The notes under the pieces: generated by a model | The model's database searches: none | The model's input: the letters and a program-made list of their open reading frames with translations, nothing else | What the model was told of the DNA's origin: nothing | Program-made: the position numbers and the translations under genes | In this document: in pieces, positions 33,344 through 42,245 of the stretch | Numbering within the stretch: the stretch's first letter is position 1 | Layout: each line of letters starts with the position of its first letter | Assembly (NCBI GenBank): GCA_031553805.1 | Contig: JAVBLC010000002.1 | Location: 1-64,000 of the forward strand | Direction: 5' to 3' | DNA length: 64,000 bases | Origin: JAITVB01 sp031553805 | GTDB lineage: Bacteria > Bacteroidota > Bacteroidia > Bacteroidales > Rikenellaceae

Positions 33344-33874
33344 TTACTCGTCTTGCTCGTGGAGCGCTTTCTGGAGGTAGTTCCTGGCCCGCGAATACTG
33401 TGATCGGGATGTGCTTTCGGTGATCTCGAGCATTTCGGAGATTTCGATGTGTGAATAGCCTTCGACCGCATACAAGTTAAGGATCGTCCGGTAGCCTGCC
33501 GGCATTCGGTCGATCACCTCCAATATCTCCGAGGCCGACATTTTGTCTAATGTCGAAACCCCGTTCTCCCGCAGGTCGTACATCTCGTCCACTGGCCTGG
33601 TATCCACAAATTTACTATTTTTCCGGATATATCCAAGCGTCGTGTTGACAAAAATTTTTCTGAGCCATCCTTCAAAAGAACCTTCCCCCCGGTATTCCGC
33701 AATCCGCGTGAAGACCACCACAAACCCGTCGTGCATCAAATCCTTCGCCGCTTCGCGATCCCGGACATAACGATGACAGAGTCCCAGCATTTTGCCAGCG
33801 AAGGTCTCGTACAAGTGCCTTTGGGCCCGGCTGTCGCCACGTTTACAGCCCATTATCATTTCTTGTTCTGTCAC
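33344..33874 (-). CDS. ECF-type RNA polymerase sigma factor
   Basis: 176 residues from the GTG at 33874 (VTEQEMIMGCKRGDSRAQRHLYE); an upstream TTG at 33904 would add ten residues but family members start about here. Region 2: HRYVRDREAAKDLMHDGFVVVFTRIAEYRGEGSFEGWLRKIFVNTTLGYIRK; region 4: IDRMPAGYRTILNLYAVEGYSHIEISEMLEITESTSRSQYSRARNYL. This Bacteroidetes ECF type is usually linked to a membrane anti-sigma factor, here the downstream hybrid protein 147 bp later. No gene is seen in that 147-bp gap. Confidence 0.92.
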   Translation of the reverse strand: MTEQEMIMGCKRGDSRAQRHLYETFAGKMLGLCHRYVRDREAAKDLMHDGFVVVFTRIAEYRGEGSFEGWLRKIFVNTTLGYIRKNSKFVDTRPVDEMYDLRENGVSTLDKMSASEILEVIDRMPAGYRTILNLYAVEGYSHIEISEMLEITESTSRSQYSRARNYLQKALHEQDE

Positions 33875-33959
33875 GATGTTTGGGTTCAGATCTCCGCTTC
33901 GCAAGTAAGATGAAAATTGGACAACTTTCGCTGCACGGAGAAATAACTTTTTTGTAAAA

Positions 33960-35126
33960 TTACATTGTATTGTCTTTTCGTAGCGTCACATGGATTTTTG
34001 TTCCTCGCTCAATTTCAGATTCCAAGACAAAAATTCGCCCCTTGTGATACTCTTCGACAATTCGTCGGCTGAGCGAAAGGCCCAACCCCCACCCCCTGGT
34101 TTTGGTCGTAAATCCAGGTTCGAATATACGTTTAAAATTTGTTTTTGCCATCCCTTTTCCGGTATCTTCTACATCGATATGGACATTTTTTTCGTCCGCG
34201 TCGACTTTCACCCGGATTTCACCCTTGCCCTGCAGGGCGTCGAGGGCGTTCTTGAGCAGGTTTTCGATCACCCATTCGAACAGGGCGTCGTTGATCATCG
34301 CATAGATCGGTTCGATGGGCCGGGCGTAGGTCAGTTCTACGTTTTTCGGAATGCGTGAACGGAAATAATCGACGGTGCCGCCGACCACTTCAACCACGTC
34401 GCGCCGCAGGAATTGGGTCACGGCCCCGATTTTCGAAAAACGTTCGACGATTTTCAGCAACCGGGTGAGGTCTTTGTTCATCTCGTCGACCACGAACTCC
34501 TCGACCCCCTGCGAGCGGAGGTATTCGATCCATCCCAACAGCGACGAAGTGGGGGTGCCCAGTTGGTGGGCGGTTTCCTTGGCCATTCCGATCCATACGC
34601 GGTTCTGCTCGTCCTGCTTCGACGAGCTGAAGGCTACGAACGACAGCACGACGAATACCGCGATGATCCCCATCTGGATATACGGGAAATAGTATAACGA
34701 TTTGAGCGTGCTCGACTGGTCGTAGAAAATGGTGAGCGTGGTGCTTCCCCCCGCGGCTTCGAAGGGGGTGTTGGTGGCGGCCATCTGTTCGAGCTTGCGG
34801 CGCAACAGTTTCCGGTCGTTGAGAATACGTGCCGGGATCAGGTGCGACCCTTGCAGTTGCAGGTTCTCGTCGGTGATGATGAACGGGATCGTGTTGTTGG
34901 CGTTGATAATGTACTGGAACAGCGGCGAGTTGATGTCGAAATAGGCCACGTTCTGCATCGCATACGACCATAGCGCCACCTCGTTCTGTTCGCGTTCGCG
35001 CAGCTGGCGGGCCAGCCGGTTGGTGAACACGAGCGACGACAGTCCGATCACCAGCCCGATCACCAGAATGTGCTTCTTGCTGCGGTAGCTGACCTTGGGT
35101 TTGTATATGCGGAGCCGTTTGGTCAT
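33960..35126 (-). CDS. Sensor histidine kinase (orphan)
   Basis: 388 residues. Two membrane helices (about 20-35 and 150-167) enclose a periplasmic sensor of about 110 residues. The H box is GMAKETAHQLGTPTSSLLGW (His187), the N box NLLKNALDAL, G1 DTGKGM and G2 GWGLGLSLSRRIVEEY. All catalytic parts are present. No response regulator gene is adjacent. It lies 22 bp after the S41 protease gene and is likely cotranscribed; the protease could act on the same envelope stress pathway, but that is inference. Confidence 0.92.
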   Translation of the reverse strand: MTKRLRIYKPKVSYRSKKHILVIGLVIGLSSLVFTNRLARQLREREQNEVALWSYAMQNVAYFDINSPLFQYIINANNTIPFIITDENLQLQGSHLIPARILNDRKLLRRKLEQMAATNTPFEAAGGSTTLTIFYDQSSTLKSLYYFPYIQMGIIAVFVVLSFVAFSSSKQDEQNRVWIGMAKETAHQLGTPTSSLLGWIEYLRSQGVEEFVVDEMNKDLTRLLKIVERFSKIGAVTQFLRRDVVEVVGGTVDYFRSRIPKNVELTYARPIEPIYAMINDALFEWVIENLLKNALDALQGKGEIRVKVDADEKNVHIDVEDTGKGMAKTNFKRIFEPGFTTKTRGWGLGLSLSRRIVEEYHKGRIFVLESEIERGTKIHVTLRKDNTM

Positions 35127-35148
35127 CGGGTGCGGGGTTGTGCGGTTA

Positions 35149-36816
35149 CTACTTGCGGGCGGTGTCGCGTGAGGTGAGGATGGCGGTGAAGTTGTCCGGT
35201 GAGGCGATCAGTTTCAATGCTTCGGCCACCGTGCGGTCACTGTGGAGTTTGTGGCGCATCACCCCTTCCTGGTAAGCCTGGCGCAGGATGATGTTGTCCT
35301 CGATCAGCTCCGACACTTCTTGCTTGTTCAGTTCCAACTCGGTCTCCTTGTTTTTCGATATCTTTTCGCGGATAGCCGCCAGTTCAGGGGCAATACGCTC
35401 GTCGTAACGTTCGCGTTCGGCGATCTTTTCGAGCTCGTCGAGGGCCAACTGGGTTTCCGATTCGAAATCGAGCGGCTTGTCGCGCATGAAAACCCCGAAG
35501 TCGGCATAGGCTTCGTCTGAGAGGCGGAATGTGTCGACGTCGACCGGGGTGAAGTTGTGCTTCTTCGCATATTCGCCACCGAAGTCTTCAATGTAACCGC
35601 GCACGTAGAGGTTATAGGTAAAGATGCTCATGTATTCGGGATCGAGCTTTACGTCGGGCATCACTCCGCCGCCGTCGTAGACCTTGCGGCCGGCACGCGT
35701 CTGGAATTCGCGGATGAGCGAATCGGGCACTTCGATCGCGCTGCCGTTCTCGTCGCGGTGCGAGTAGTCGACCGCCTGGATGCAGCGGCCGCTGGGGATG
35801 TAGTATTTCGCAATGGTGATCTTGGCATAGGAGTTATAGCCGAGCGGATAGGTCGACTGCACGAGCCCCTTGCCGAAACTGCGCTGTCCGACGAGCACCG
35901 CCCGGTCGACATCCTGCAGGGCGCCCGCCACGATCTCGGACGCCGAGGCCGACGAACGGTTGACAAGCACCACCAGCTTGCCGTCGAAAATTGGGTCGGT
36001 CGAGGTCGAATATTTGTTCGACGAGCCAGGCACCCGGCCGCGCACAGCCACCACTTCGGTCCCGCGCGGGACGAACATCCCGACGATCTTGACCGCTTCC
36101 TGGAGGATCCCCCCGCCGTTGTTGCGCAGGTCGAAGACGAGCGACGTGGCGCCGGCCGTTTTCAGGTCCATGATGGCCCGCTTGACGTCGGCGCTGCAGT
36201 CTTCCGAAAAATCGCTCAGGGCAATATACCCCACCCCGGGCTGCAGCATCCCGGAGTAGGTCACCCCCGAAATGGCGATGCGCTCGCGTTTGATCGCCAG
36301 CTCGACCGTCTGGCCGTCGGCAAAACGCTGGATCTTCAGGCGGAGGGTCGTGTTCGGATCGCCTTTCATCAGGGCGCTCACCTGTTCGGTGGTCATCCCT
36401 TTGGCGTCTTTGCCGTCGATGGCCACGATGCGGTCGCCGATCTTCAGGCCTGCCTTGTCGGCCGCAAAGCCTTTATACGGTTCGGCAATTTCGACCCAGT
36501 CGCCGTTCTTGCGGATCAGCGAGCCGATGCCGCCGTATTTGCCCGTGGTCTGGATCTCGAAATTTTCCATCTCGCTTTCGGGCAGGAATTCGGTATAGGG
36601 GTCGAGGTCGTCGAGCATCCCCAGGGCGGCGTTTTTGAGCAGGCGGTCGGTGTCGACCGTGTCGACATAGTAGGTGTTGACCTCGCGGAAAAGATTGAAC
36701 AGCACCTCCAGGTCGCGGGCCACCCGGAAGTCGTTGCGTCCGGCCGATACCATCAGTACGGCCACTGCGATTATTCCGACCGTCCCGGCCAGGTAGCGTT
36801 TTACCGATTTTTTCAT
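35149..36816 (-). CDS. C-terminal processing peptidase, S41 family
   Basis: 555 residues. A membrane anchor or signal (9-25), the family's N-terminal helical part (YYVDTVDTDRLLKNAALGMLDDLDPYTEFLPE), a PDZ domain (about 95-175, GIGSLIRKNGDWVEIAEPYKGFAADKAGLKIGDRIVAIDG), and the catalytic core with Ser291 in NRSSASASEIVAGAL and Lys316 in RSFGKGLVQ. It is a periplasmic Ser/Lys protease that trims or degrades exported proteins. Normal length for Bacteroidetes members. Confidence 0.94.
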   Translation of the reverse strand: MKKSVKRYLAGTVGIIAVAVLMVSAGRNDFRVARDLEVLFNLFREVNTYYVDTVDTDRLLKNAALGMLDDLDPYTEFLPESEMENFEIQTTGKYGGIGSLIRKNGDWVEIAEPYKGFAADKAGLKIGDRIVAIDGKDAKGMTTEQVSALMKGDPNTTLRLKIQRFADGQTVELAIKRERIAISGVTYSGMLQPGVGYIALSDFSEDCSADVKRAIMDLKTAGATSLVFDLRNNGGGILQEAVKIVGMFVPRGTEVVAVRGRVPGSSNKYSTSTDPIFDGKLVVLVNRSSASASEIVAGALQDVDRAVLVGQRSFGKGLVQSTYPLGYNSYAKITIAKYYIPSGRCIQAVDYSHRDENGSAIEVPDSLIREFQTRAGRKVYDGGGVMPDVKLDPEYMSIFTYNLYVRGYIEDFGGEYAKKHNFTPVDVDTFRLSDEAYADFGVFMRDKPLDFESETQLALDELEKIAERERYDERIAPELAAIREKISKNKETELELNKQEVSELIEDNIILRQAYQEGVMRHKLHSDRTVAEALKLIASPDNFTAILTSRDTARK

Positions 36817-36857
36817 CTTGCGGCGGGAAATCTTTCCCGGTCTATTTTTCGTGTGAC

Positions 36858-37316
36858 TTACTTGTTGTTCAAAAAGGTTTTCAGGCGGAACTCAATTTTT
36901 ACCACTTCCTTGCGCGGGCCGCTCATCGTGAGGTACTTCTCGTCGAACGTGACGGAAATCAGGTCCTCGTAGAGCAGGCGCATGCGGGCAAACTTGCCGG
37001 CGGCGCGGTAAAGCATCTCGCCGTTGCTTTCGCAAACCAGTTTGTAACCACACATTTCGAATACGCGCAGCACGGTGTCGCGGTCTTCGGCCACGTTGGC
37101 CCGTACCTCGCGGGTGATGAAGCCCATGAAAGGGTAGATCAATGGGAAAACCACGAAGAACGCCAGCAGGATCAACCCCCGCGTGCTACTGAATACGTGC
37201 AGGAACGCTTCCCACGAAGTGTAGTTCAGTGCAATCATTACGCCGAAAATCACGGCAAAAAAGAGGCACAGGTACAAAAAGTACTTGGCCACCCGAATAA
37301 TGTAACGGTTTTTCAT
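36858..37316 (-). CDS. Small membrane protein of unknown function
   Basis: 152 residues from the ATG at 37316. Two membrane helices (about 10-30 and 44-65), then a soluble domain (VLRVFEMCGYKLVCESNGEMLYRAAGKFARMRLLYEDLISVTFDEKYLTMSGPRKEVVKIEFRLKTFL) that looks like a PH-like or DUF-type beta domain. Conserved in Bacteroidales by impression, but no family name can be given. Upstream of the S41 gene, 41 bp apart, same strand. Confidence 0.65.
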   Translation of the reverse strand: MKNRYIIRVAKYFLYLCLFFAVIFGVMIALNYTSWEAFLHVFSSTRGLILLAFFVVFPLIYPFMGFITREVRANVAEDRDTVLRVFEMCGYKLVCESNGEMLYRAAGKFARMRLLYEDLISVTFDEKYLTMSGPRKEVVKIEFRLKTFLNNK

Positions 37317-37496
37317 GCTTTTTAAGTATAGGTAAACAATATCGGGCAAAGATACAAAATTTTTCCCCGGTTGATGCCTGTGCGGGTGGGTAAGAGGGGA
37401 TTCATCCGCGTAACCCGAGCGAAAAGCGCGCATCAACGTTTTTTGCCCGGGGCGGGCAGCGGAATGCCGGAGGACGGGCAGGGTGGGGGCAGGTGG

Positions 37497-38459
37497 TTAT
37501 TTTTCGGACGGGGCGTCCTTGCTGCCGAATGGGTTGTGGAGATTTTTGGGGTAAAAACCGAGCAGGATCGCCTCGAGTCGCACGGCCTGCGTCACCAGGA
37601 ACACCCCGGCGAAAACAAGCGCGGCGGCCAGCAGTTTAATCCCGTCGACCGTGTCCTGGCCGCGGAAGATGGCGAAGAACGACGCCACTACCGGCTGGGC
37701 GTATTGGTAGATCGACACCGTGGTTGGCGGCACGCGTTTCAACCCGTAACCGATACAAAGGTAAGCCAGGAAGGTCGGAAAGATCAGCACGAAAGCGATC
37801 GCTCCCCAGATCTCGATCGGGATGGCCCCGTAATCGACCCGCACGAGCGACATCCCGAAAATAGGGGTGGTCACCAGCGCCGCCATTACGAAGATCACGG
37901 TCATCACCGTCAGCGGGCTGTATTTCTCCATCAGCGGTTTGCTCCAGACCAGGTAACCGGCATAGCTGATTGAACTGGCCAGCACGAGCAGGTTGCCTTG
38001 TAGCGCCCCCTCGCCCAGGCGCGAAAGCCCGCCGTAGAGGATCACCAGCAACGCTCCGACCGCGCCGGTCACTACACCCACCAGTTTCAGAAATGTGATC
38101 CGCTCTTTGATGAAAATCGCTGAAATAAAGAGCACCAGCAACGGGATTGCCGTAGTAATGATCGACGCGTCGACCGGCGAAGTATAGTTCAGCCCTTGCA
38201 GGAAAAGCATTTGGTTGAGCACCAACCCCAGGATGCTGGCGACGAACAGTTTGAGCAGGTCGCCTTTTTCGATCCGCTCACGCCGCACGAACTGGATCGC
38301 CACCACGAACAGCGCCGCCGCGAACGCCATCCGCAACACCGCCAGCCCCATCGGGGGAAGGAAGTTGGGGATGATGCTCTTCGAATACGAATAGTTCAAC
38401 CCGAAGAGCAGGTTGGCCGTAATCAGCGCCGCGTGTGTTTTGATCTTGTTGGATTGCAT
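37497..38459 (-). CDS. EamA/DMT family transporter
   Basis: 320 residues from the ATG at 38459. Ten hydrophobic helices in two EamA halves (ALITANLLFGLNYSYSKSIIP...; NLLVLASSISYAGYLVWSKPLMEKYSP...). The family exports small metabolites such as amino acids. Substrate unknown. A perfect -7 box is 19 bp upstream. The divergent neighbour is a NigD-like lipoprotein. Confidence 0.9.
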   Translation of the reverse strand: MQSNKIKTHAALITANLLFGLNYSYSKSIIPNFLPPMGLAVLRMAFAAALFVVAIQFVRRERIEKGDLLKLFVASILGLVLNQMLFLQGLNYTSPVDASIITTAIPLLVLFISAIFIKERITFLKLVGVVTGAVGALLVILYGGLSRLGEGALQGNLLVLASSISYAGYLVWSKPLMEKYSPLTVMTVIFVMAALVTTPIFGMSLVRVDYGAIPIEIWGAIAFVLIFPTFLAYLCIGYGLKRVPPTTVSIYQYAQPVVASFFAIFRGQDTVDGIKLLAAALVFAGVFLVTQAVRLEAILLGFYPKNLHNPFGSKDAPSEK

Positions 38460-38477
38460 GGTTGGGATTTTCGCCGG

Positions 38478-38485
38478 CAAAGGTA
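38478..38485 (-). promoter_or_regulatory. -7 box of the EamA transporter gene
   Basis: TACCTTTG on the minus strand, matching TAnnTTTG, 18 bp before the ATG. Confidence 0.5.
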
Positions 38486-38665
38486 CATAATACTTGGATG
38501 AATTGTGTCCTCTCCGCCCGCCCTTTTTCAAAAAGCACCGGCCGGTGGCGGCATAAAAAAACTATTCGTGACGCAGCGTCGGGCAGTGGTGTGGCATCTT
38601 TATTGATAGAACGAAATAAGTATATGTCTACATTATATTTAGGATTTATTTTAATTTATGGGATT

Positions 38666-39406
38666 ATGAAAACAAAGATTTTATGCTTATCGCTATTTTC
38701 ACTTTTGTCGGCGGCCTTGTTTACCTCGTGTAACGACGACGACGGTTACAGTCTTGACGAGTTCTACCTGAGTTATGGGACGATTTCTGGCTCGGGTCTC
38801 GATTTCGACATCATCCGCGACGACGGTGCGGTGCTTTACATCGTGGCCAGCGAGATCACGATCGACCCCAGGGAGATCGTCGACGGCGAACGGGTGTACG
38901 TCAACTACACGATCCTGGACGACGAGATGGACGGCGAACAGCTTAACTACCAGGTGCGCCTGAACGACCTGACGCACATCCGGCTGAAAGATCCCGTGGT
39001 GACCGAACAACCCGACACGCTGGGCATCGACCCGATCGACGTGTCGGATATGTGGTTCGGCAGCAAGTACCTGAACGTTAACTTTAACATCTACTTCCAA
39101 TCGGGCTTCCACACGATCAACTTAGCCGTCGACCAGAGCAACCCCAGGGCCGACCAGAACAACGTCTACCTCCAGTTGCGTCACGACGCCCACGGTGATC
39201 CGGCGACCTATTACGGCTTCGGGCGGATATCGTTCGACCTTTCGTCGCTGCTGCCCGCCGGACAGCCTTCGATCAACATTCACCTGACCTATACCGACTA
39301 CGACGGCGAAACGATCACCGACACGGGCCTCTTCACCGGCCTCTACACGATGGAAGCCCCGCCCCGATCGGCGCCGTTCCCCGATTCAAAAATGCAGCTT
39401 AACTGA
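38666..39406 (+). CDS. NigD-like lipoprotein
   Basis: 246 residues from the ATG at 38666. Lipobox LFTSC with Cys at about 20, followed by acidic NDDDGYSLDEFYLSYGTISG, typical of the NigD-like family (N-terminal OB-like domain, then a C-terminal beta domain, here SKYLNVNFNIYFQSGFHTINLAVD). NigD is named from a B. fragilis bacteriocin locus but most members lie in other contexts; function is unknown. Its own terminator follows 36 bp after the stop. Confidence 0.8.
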   Translation: MKTKILCLSLFSLLSAALFTSCNDDDGYSLDEFYLSYGTISGSGLDFDIIRDDGAVLYIVASEITIDPREIVDGERVYVNYTILDDEMDGEQLNYQVRLNDLTHIRLKDPVVTEQPDTLGIDPIDVSDMWFGSKYLNVNFNIYFQSGFHTINLAVDQSNPRADQNNVYLQLRHDAHGDPATYYGFGRISFDLSSLLPAGQPSINIHLTYTDYDGETITDTGLFTGLYTMEAPPRSAPFPDSKMQLN

Positions 39407-39442
39407 GGTCGAAAAATCTAAAAATCGCGTAAAATGCCTCCA

Positions 39443-39469
39443 AGAGCCCCGTTTTCGGGGCTCTTTTTT
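39443..39469 (+). terminator. Terminator of the NigD-like gene
   Basis: AGAGCCCC and GGGGCTCT pair perfectly around GTTTTC, followed by a TTTTTT run. Confidence 0.85.
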
Positions 39470-39532
39470 ACCGTATTTTGCTGAAAAGCGCATAAAAAAC
39501 GAGAATTTGTGCGAGGTTTGGGAATAAATTCG

Positions 39533-39540
39533 TAAATTTG
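39533..39540 (+). promoter_or_regulatory. -7 box of the DUF3575 gene
   Basis: TAAATTTG, matching TAnnTTTG, about 70 bp before the ATG. The -33 spacing is not ideal. Confidence 0.4.
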
Positions 39541-39610
39541 AACTGTTTTTTAACAGTTTGCGGTTAATGGCGTTTTTTTCTGTCGAAACACCTGCCGCGC
39601 GAAACGACCG

Positions 39611-40225
39611 ATGCATATGACCAAGAAAATTCTGACAACCCTGCTTGCGGTGTTGCTGGTTGCCGGAGCGGCCCACGCCCAGGAGATATCCACGAATGCC
39701 CCGCTGATCCCTTCGCCCTCGTTAGGGGTGAAGACCAATCTTCTGATGGACCTCACGGCATCGATCAGCCTGGGTGTCGAAATCAAAACCGGCCGCAAGA
39801 CCACGTTCGATTTTCCGGTGAGTTACAACCCCTGGTCATTCAAGGACAATGACATGAAGTGGAAACACTTTCTGGTGCAACCCGAAATGCGCTACTGGTT
39901 CCGCCAGGCGTTTAACGGTCCTTTCGTCGGCATTCACGCCCACTATGCTTATTATAACATAGGGGGGCTTCCCAATCCGCCTTTCTCGGAATACATGAAC
40001 ACCCACCGTTTCCAGGGCTGGCTGGCCGGGGCGGGGGTCTCGTTCGGCTACCAGTGGATCCTTTCGCCGCGCCTGTCGCTCGAGGCCACCCTCGGAGTCG
40101 GGCATGCTTATATGGACTATGACATTTACGATTGCCTCCAGTGTCCGACGGTCCAGAGTTCGGAGATCAAGGAATATTACGGCCCGACCAAAGCGGGCAT
40201 CAGTCTGATTTATATCATCAAATAA
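39611..40225 (+). CDS. DUF3575 family outer membrane protein
   Basis: 204 residues (ATG at 39611 or 39617). Signal peptide ending AHAQ-E, followed by the DUF3575 sequence LGVKTNLLMDLTASISLGVEIKTGRKTTFDFPVSYNPW, GYQWILSPRLSLEATLGVGHAYMDYD and a C-terminal strand GISLIYIIK. Predicted small beta-barrel. DUF3575 genes commonly open FimA/Mfa1-type fimbrial gene clusters in Bacteroidales, followed by a DUF3868 gene as here. The fimbrillins themselves are missing. Confidence 0.85.
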   Translation: MHMTKKILTTLLAVLLVAGAAHAQEISTNAPLIPSPSLGVKTNLLMDLTASISLGVEIKTGRKTTFDFPVSYNPWSFKDNDMKWKHFLVQPEMRYWFRQAFNGPFVGIHAHYAYYNIGGLPNPPFSEYMNTHRFQGWLAGAGVSFGYQWILSPRLSLEATLGVGHAYMDYDIYDCLQCPTVQSSEIKEYYGPTKAGISLIYIIK

Positions 40226-40235
40226 ATCGATATCG

Positions 40236-42002
40236 ATGATTACCTACCCTTACACCCCGGCCCGGGGCAGCGTTTCTTCGGGTGCGGTTCGGATCTTCAC
40301 CGCGATGGCCATGCTGATCCTTTGTATAACATGGACCCCTTCGGCCCACGCCGCTTCCGGTTACAAGGGCCGGATCACGGTGAGCGACCCCGCTTTTGTC
40401 CGTGACGGCGATTCGCTGCGCGTCACCCTGTCGGTCGAGTTGCAAAACGTTAAGATGGCTCCGAGTTCGTCGACACTCTTCACCCCGTCGCTCAAGGCGG
40501 GCAGCGTGTCGACCGACCTGCCGTCGGTGCTGGTGCTGGGCAAGAACAGCGAGAAGGCTTATCAGCGAATGACCCGTCTCCACCGTCCGTTCGCAGGGGG
40601 CAACATCGCCGAGATGGTGGTGGCCAAGAAACCCGTCCGTAGGGTGATCCATTACCGGGCCGCCGTAGCATACGAACCCTGGATGGGATCAGCCGACCTG
40701 TCGGTCATTGAGAAACGCTCCGACCACAACGGGCCATTGCGCGTAGCTTCTACCGTTCCGCTGGGTACCGCCATGCTGGCCAGTGCCGCCGCCCAGCCCG
40801 AGCAGATCATACAGTCGCAATTGCAGTCGCAAATGCAACCGCAGTCGCAACAACCGCAGTCACAGTCGCAAATGCAGACGCAGTCGCGGGTTCTGCAACA
40901 ACAACAATACGTGTCGCCCACCGCGTCGTCGCCCGTGTCGCCCGTGGTCGAAACACCGAGCTACGCGACCGTGTCGTCGTTGCCGGCTCAGTACCGTTCG
41001 GCATTCCAGGTCAGCTATGTCGTGCCCGGCGCCGATCCGGGATCGACCCGCCGCGAATCGGGCAAAGCCTACATCGACTTCCCGACCGGCATCACGAAGA
41101 TCGACCCCGACTACCGGAGCAATCGCTACGAGCTCGAACGGATTTCCGACCAGATCCGCGCGTTGAAAAACAATCCCCAGGTGACGATCACCGGCATCTA
41201 TATCGACGGTTACGCCTCTCCCGAAGGCAGCCATGAACGCAACCAGAGCCTTTCGCTCGAACGGGCCCAGGCGTTGCGGAGCCACCTGATCTCGATCTAC
41301 GGGTTCTCGCCGTCGATCATCGTTGCCCGTGGCCAGGGCGAAGACTGGGCTACGCTTGAAAACCTGATCGCCACGTCCGACCTCTACTCCCGCGAGGGGA
41401 TGCTCTCTATCCTGCGTATGTACAACGATTCGGAAAGCCGCCTGCGCGAATTGCGTGCTTTCCGCGACGGGATCCCTTACAAGGAGATCGCTTTCCGTTA
41501 TTTCTCGCAGCTTCGCCGCCTGGATTATGAAATAGTCTACACGATGTCCTCGGCCTCCGAAAGGAATTCCTACGAGAATAACTATGGGAGTAGCAACTAC
41601 GGTAATACCGGAGGCGCTTACCGGGCTTCCGGCATACCCGAAGCCAGCGGACGCCCAACTAACCTGAGCCCGGCCGAGATCTACCGTGTGGCCCAGGGTT
41701 TTGACCCCAGTTCGTTCGCGTTCAACGAAGCGATGGCCACCGCAGCCAAGCTCTATCCCGAAAACGACGAAGCCAACATCAATGCGGCCGCTTCGGCGCT
41801 CAACCGGGGCGACGTTGCTTCGGCCCTCGTTTACCTGAACAAGGTGACGAAAAAGAGCGCCGAATACTATAATAACATGGGTGTCCTCTCCTGCCAGGAG
41901 AACGACCCGCGCCGTGCCGCCGAATATTTCGTCCTGGCCACTGCGCTGGGCAGCCCCGAAGGTGCGAAAAACCTCGAAGAGCTTAACAACATCCGCAATT
42001 AA
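40236..42002 (+). CDS. DUF3868 protein with OmpA-like and TPR-like parts
   Basis: 588 residues. Signal peptide (cleavage near SAHA-A), DUF3868 N-terminal domain (GRITVSDPAFVRDGDSLRVTLSVELQ), a Gln/Ser/Pro-rich linker with repeating QSQ and QPQSQ units (about 188-230), an OmpA-like region with YIDGYASPEGSHERNQSLSLERAQALRSHL, and a C-terminal TPR-like part (AINAAASALNRGDVASALVYL-like helices, about 525-580). It starts 10 bp after DUF3575. The linker DNA is a CAG/CAA-rich repeat prone to length change. Confidence 0.82.
   Translation: MITYPYTPARGSVSSGAVRIFTAMAMLILCITWTPSAHAASGYKGRITVSDPAFVRDGDSLRVTLSVELQNVKMAPSSSTLFTPSLKAGSVSTDLPSVLVLGKNSEKAYQRMTRLHRPFAGGNIAEMVVAKKPVRRVIHYRAAVAYEPWMGSADLSVIEKRSDHNGPLRVASTVPLGTAMLASAAAQPEQIIQSQLQSQMQPQSQQPQSQSQMQTQSRVLQQQQYVSPTASSPVSPVVETPSYATVSSLPAQYRSAFQVSYVVPGADPGSTRRESGKAYIDFPTGITKIDPDYRSNRYELERISDQIRALKNNPQVTITGIYIDGYASPEGSHERNQSLSLERAQALRSHLISIYGFSPSIIVARGQGEDWATLENLIATSDLYSREGMLSILRMYNDSESRLRELRAFRDGIPYKEIAFRYFSQLRRLDYEIVYTMSSASERNSYENNYGSSNYGNTGGAYRASGIPEASGRPTNLSPAEIYRVAQGFDPSSFAFNEAMATAAKLYPENDEANINAAASALNRGDVASALVYLNKVTKKSAEYYNNMGVLSCQENDPRRAAEYFVLATALGSPEGAKNLEELNNIRN
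40798..40908 (+). repeat. Imperfect CAG/CAA trinucleotide-rich tract coding for Gln/Ser
   Basis: The DNA consists of short units such as CAGTCGCAA and CAACCGCAG repeated about ten times, encoding the QSQLQSQMQPQSQ linker. It is a likely site of slipped-strand length variation. Confidence 0.7.
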
Positions 42003-42051
42003 GCGATAACGGGGGGCGCTTTCAGTCTCTATCCGATTTGTCGGTTTCCAC

Positions 42052-42086
42052 AAAAAAGCCGCCACGTTCCCGTGGCGGCTTTTTTG
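42052..42086 (+). terminator. Bidirectional terminator after DUF3868
   Basis: AAAAAAGCCGCCACG / CGTGGCGGCTTTTTT around TTCC; the flanking A and T runs let it act in both directions. The rest of 42087-42245 holds nothing recognisable. Confidence 0.85.
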
Positions 42087-42245
42087 TGCGATTCTCCTGA
42101 CCTGACCTTGTCGGATTGAATTCGTTGCTAGGTTTAGCCTCTCTTCACCCATCGTCCCATCATCTTTATCCGTCGGGCTTCCTGCCGTCGGAACGTAAAA
42201 GGGGGGGCGAAAGAGACGGGCTTTTTTGTCGAGAGGTGTTCCGTC

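Noticed and set aside
35557..36972. 471-residue plus-strand frame opposite the S41 protease gene
   Set aside because: Antisense shadow; all protease motifs are on the minus strand.
38526..38600. GC-rich palindrome CACCGGCCGGTG followed by GCATAAAAAAAC as another repeat or terminator
   Set aside because: It lies between divergent genes, has no gene ending into it, and matches the dispersed repeat only over a few bases.
40860..42152. 430-residue minus-strand frame opposite the DUF3868 gene
   Set aside because: Antisense shadow; the plus-strand gene has a signal peptide and recognisable domains.
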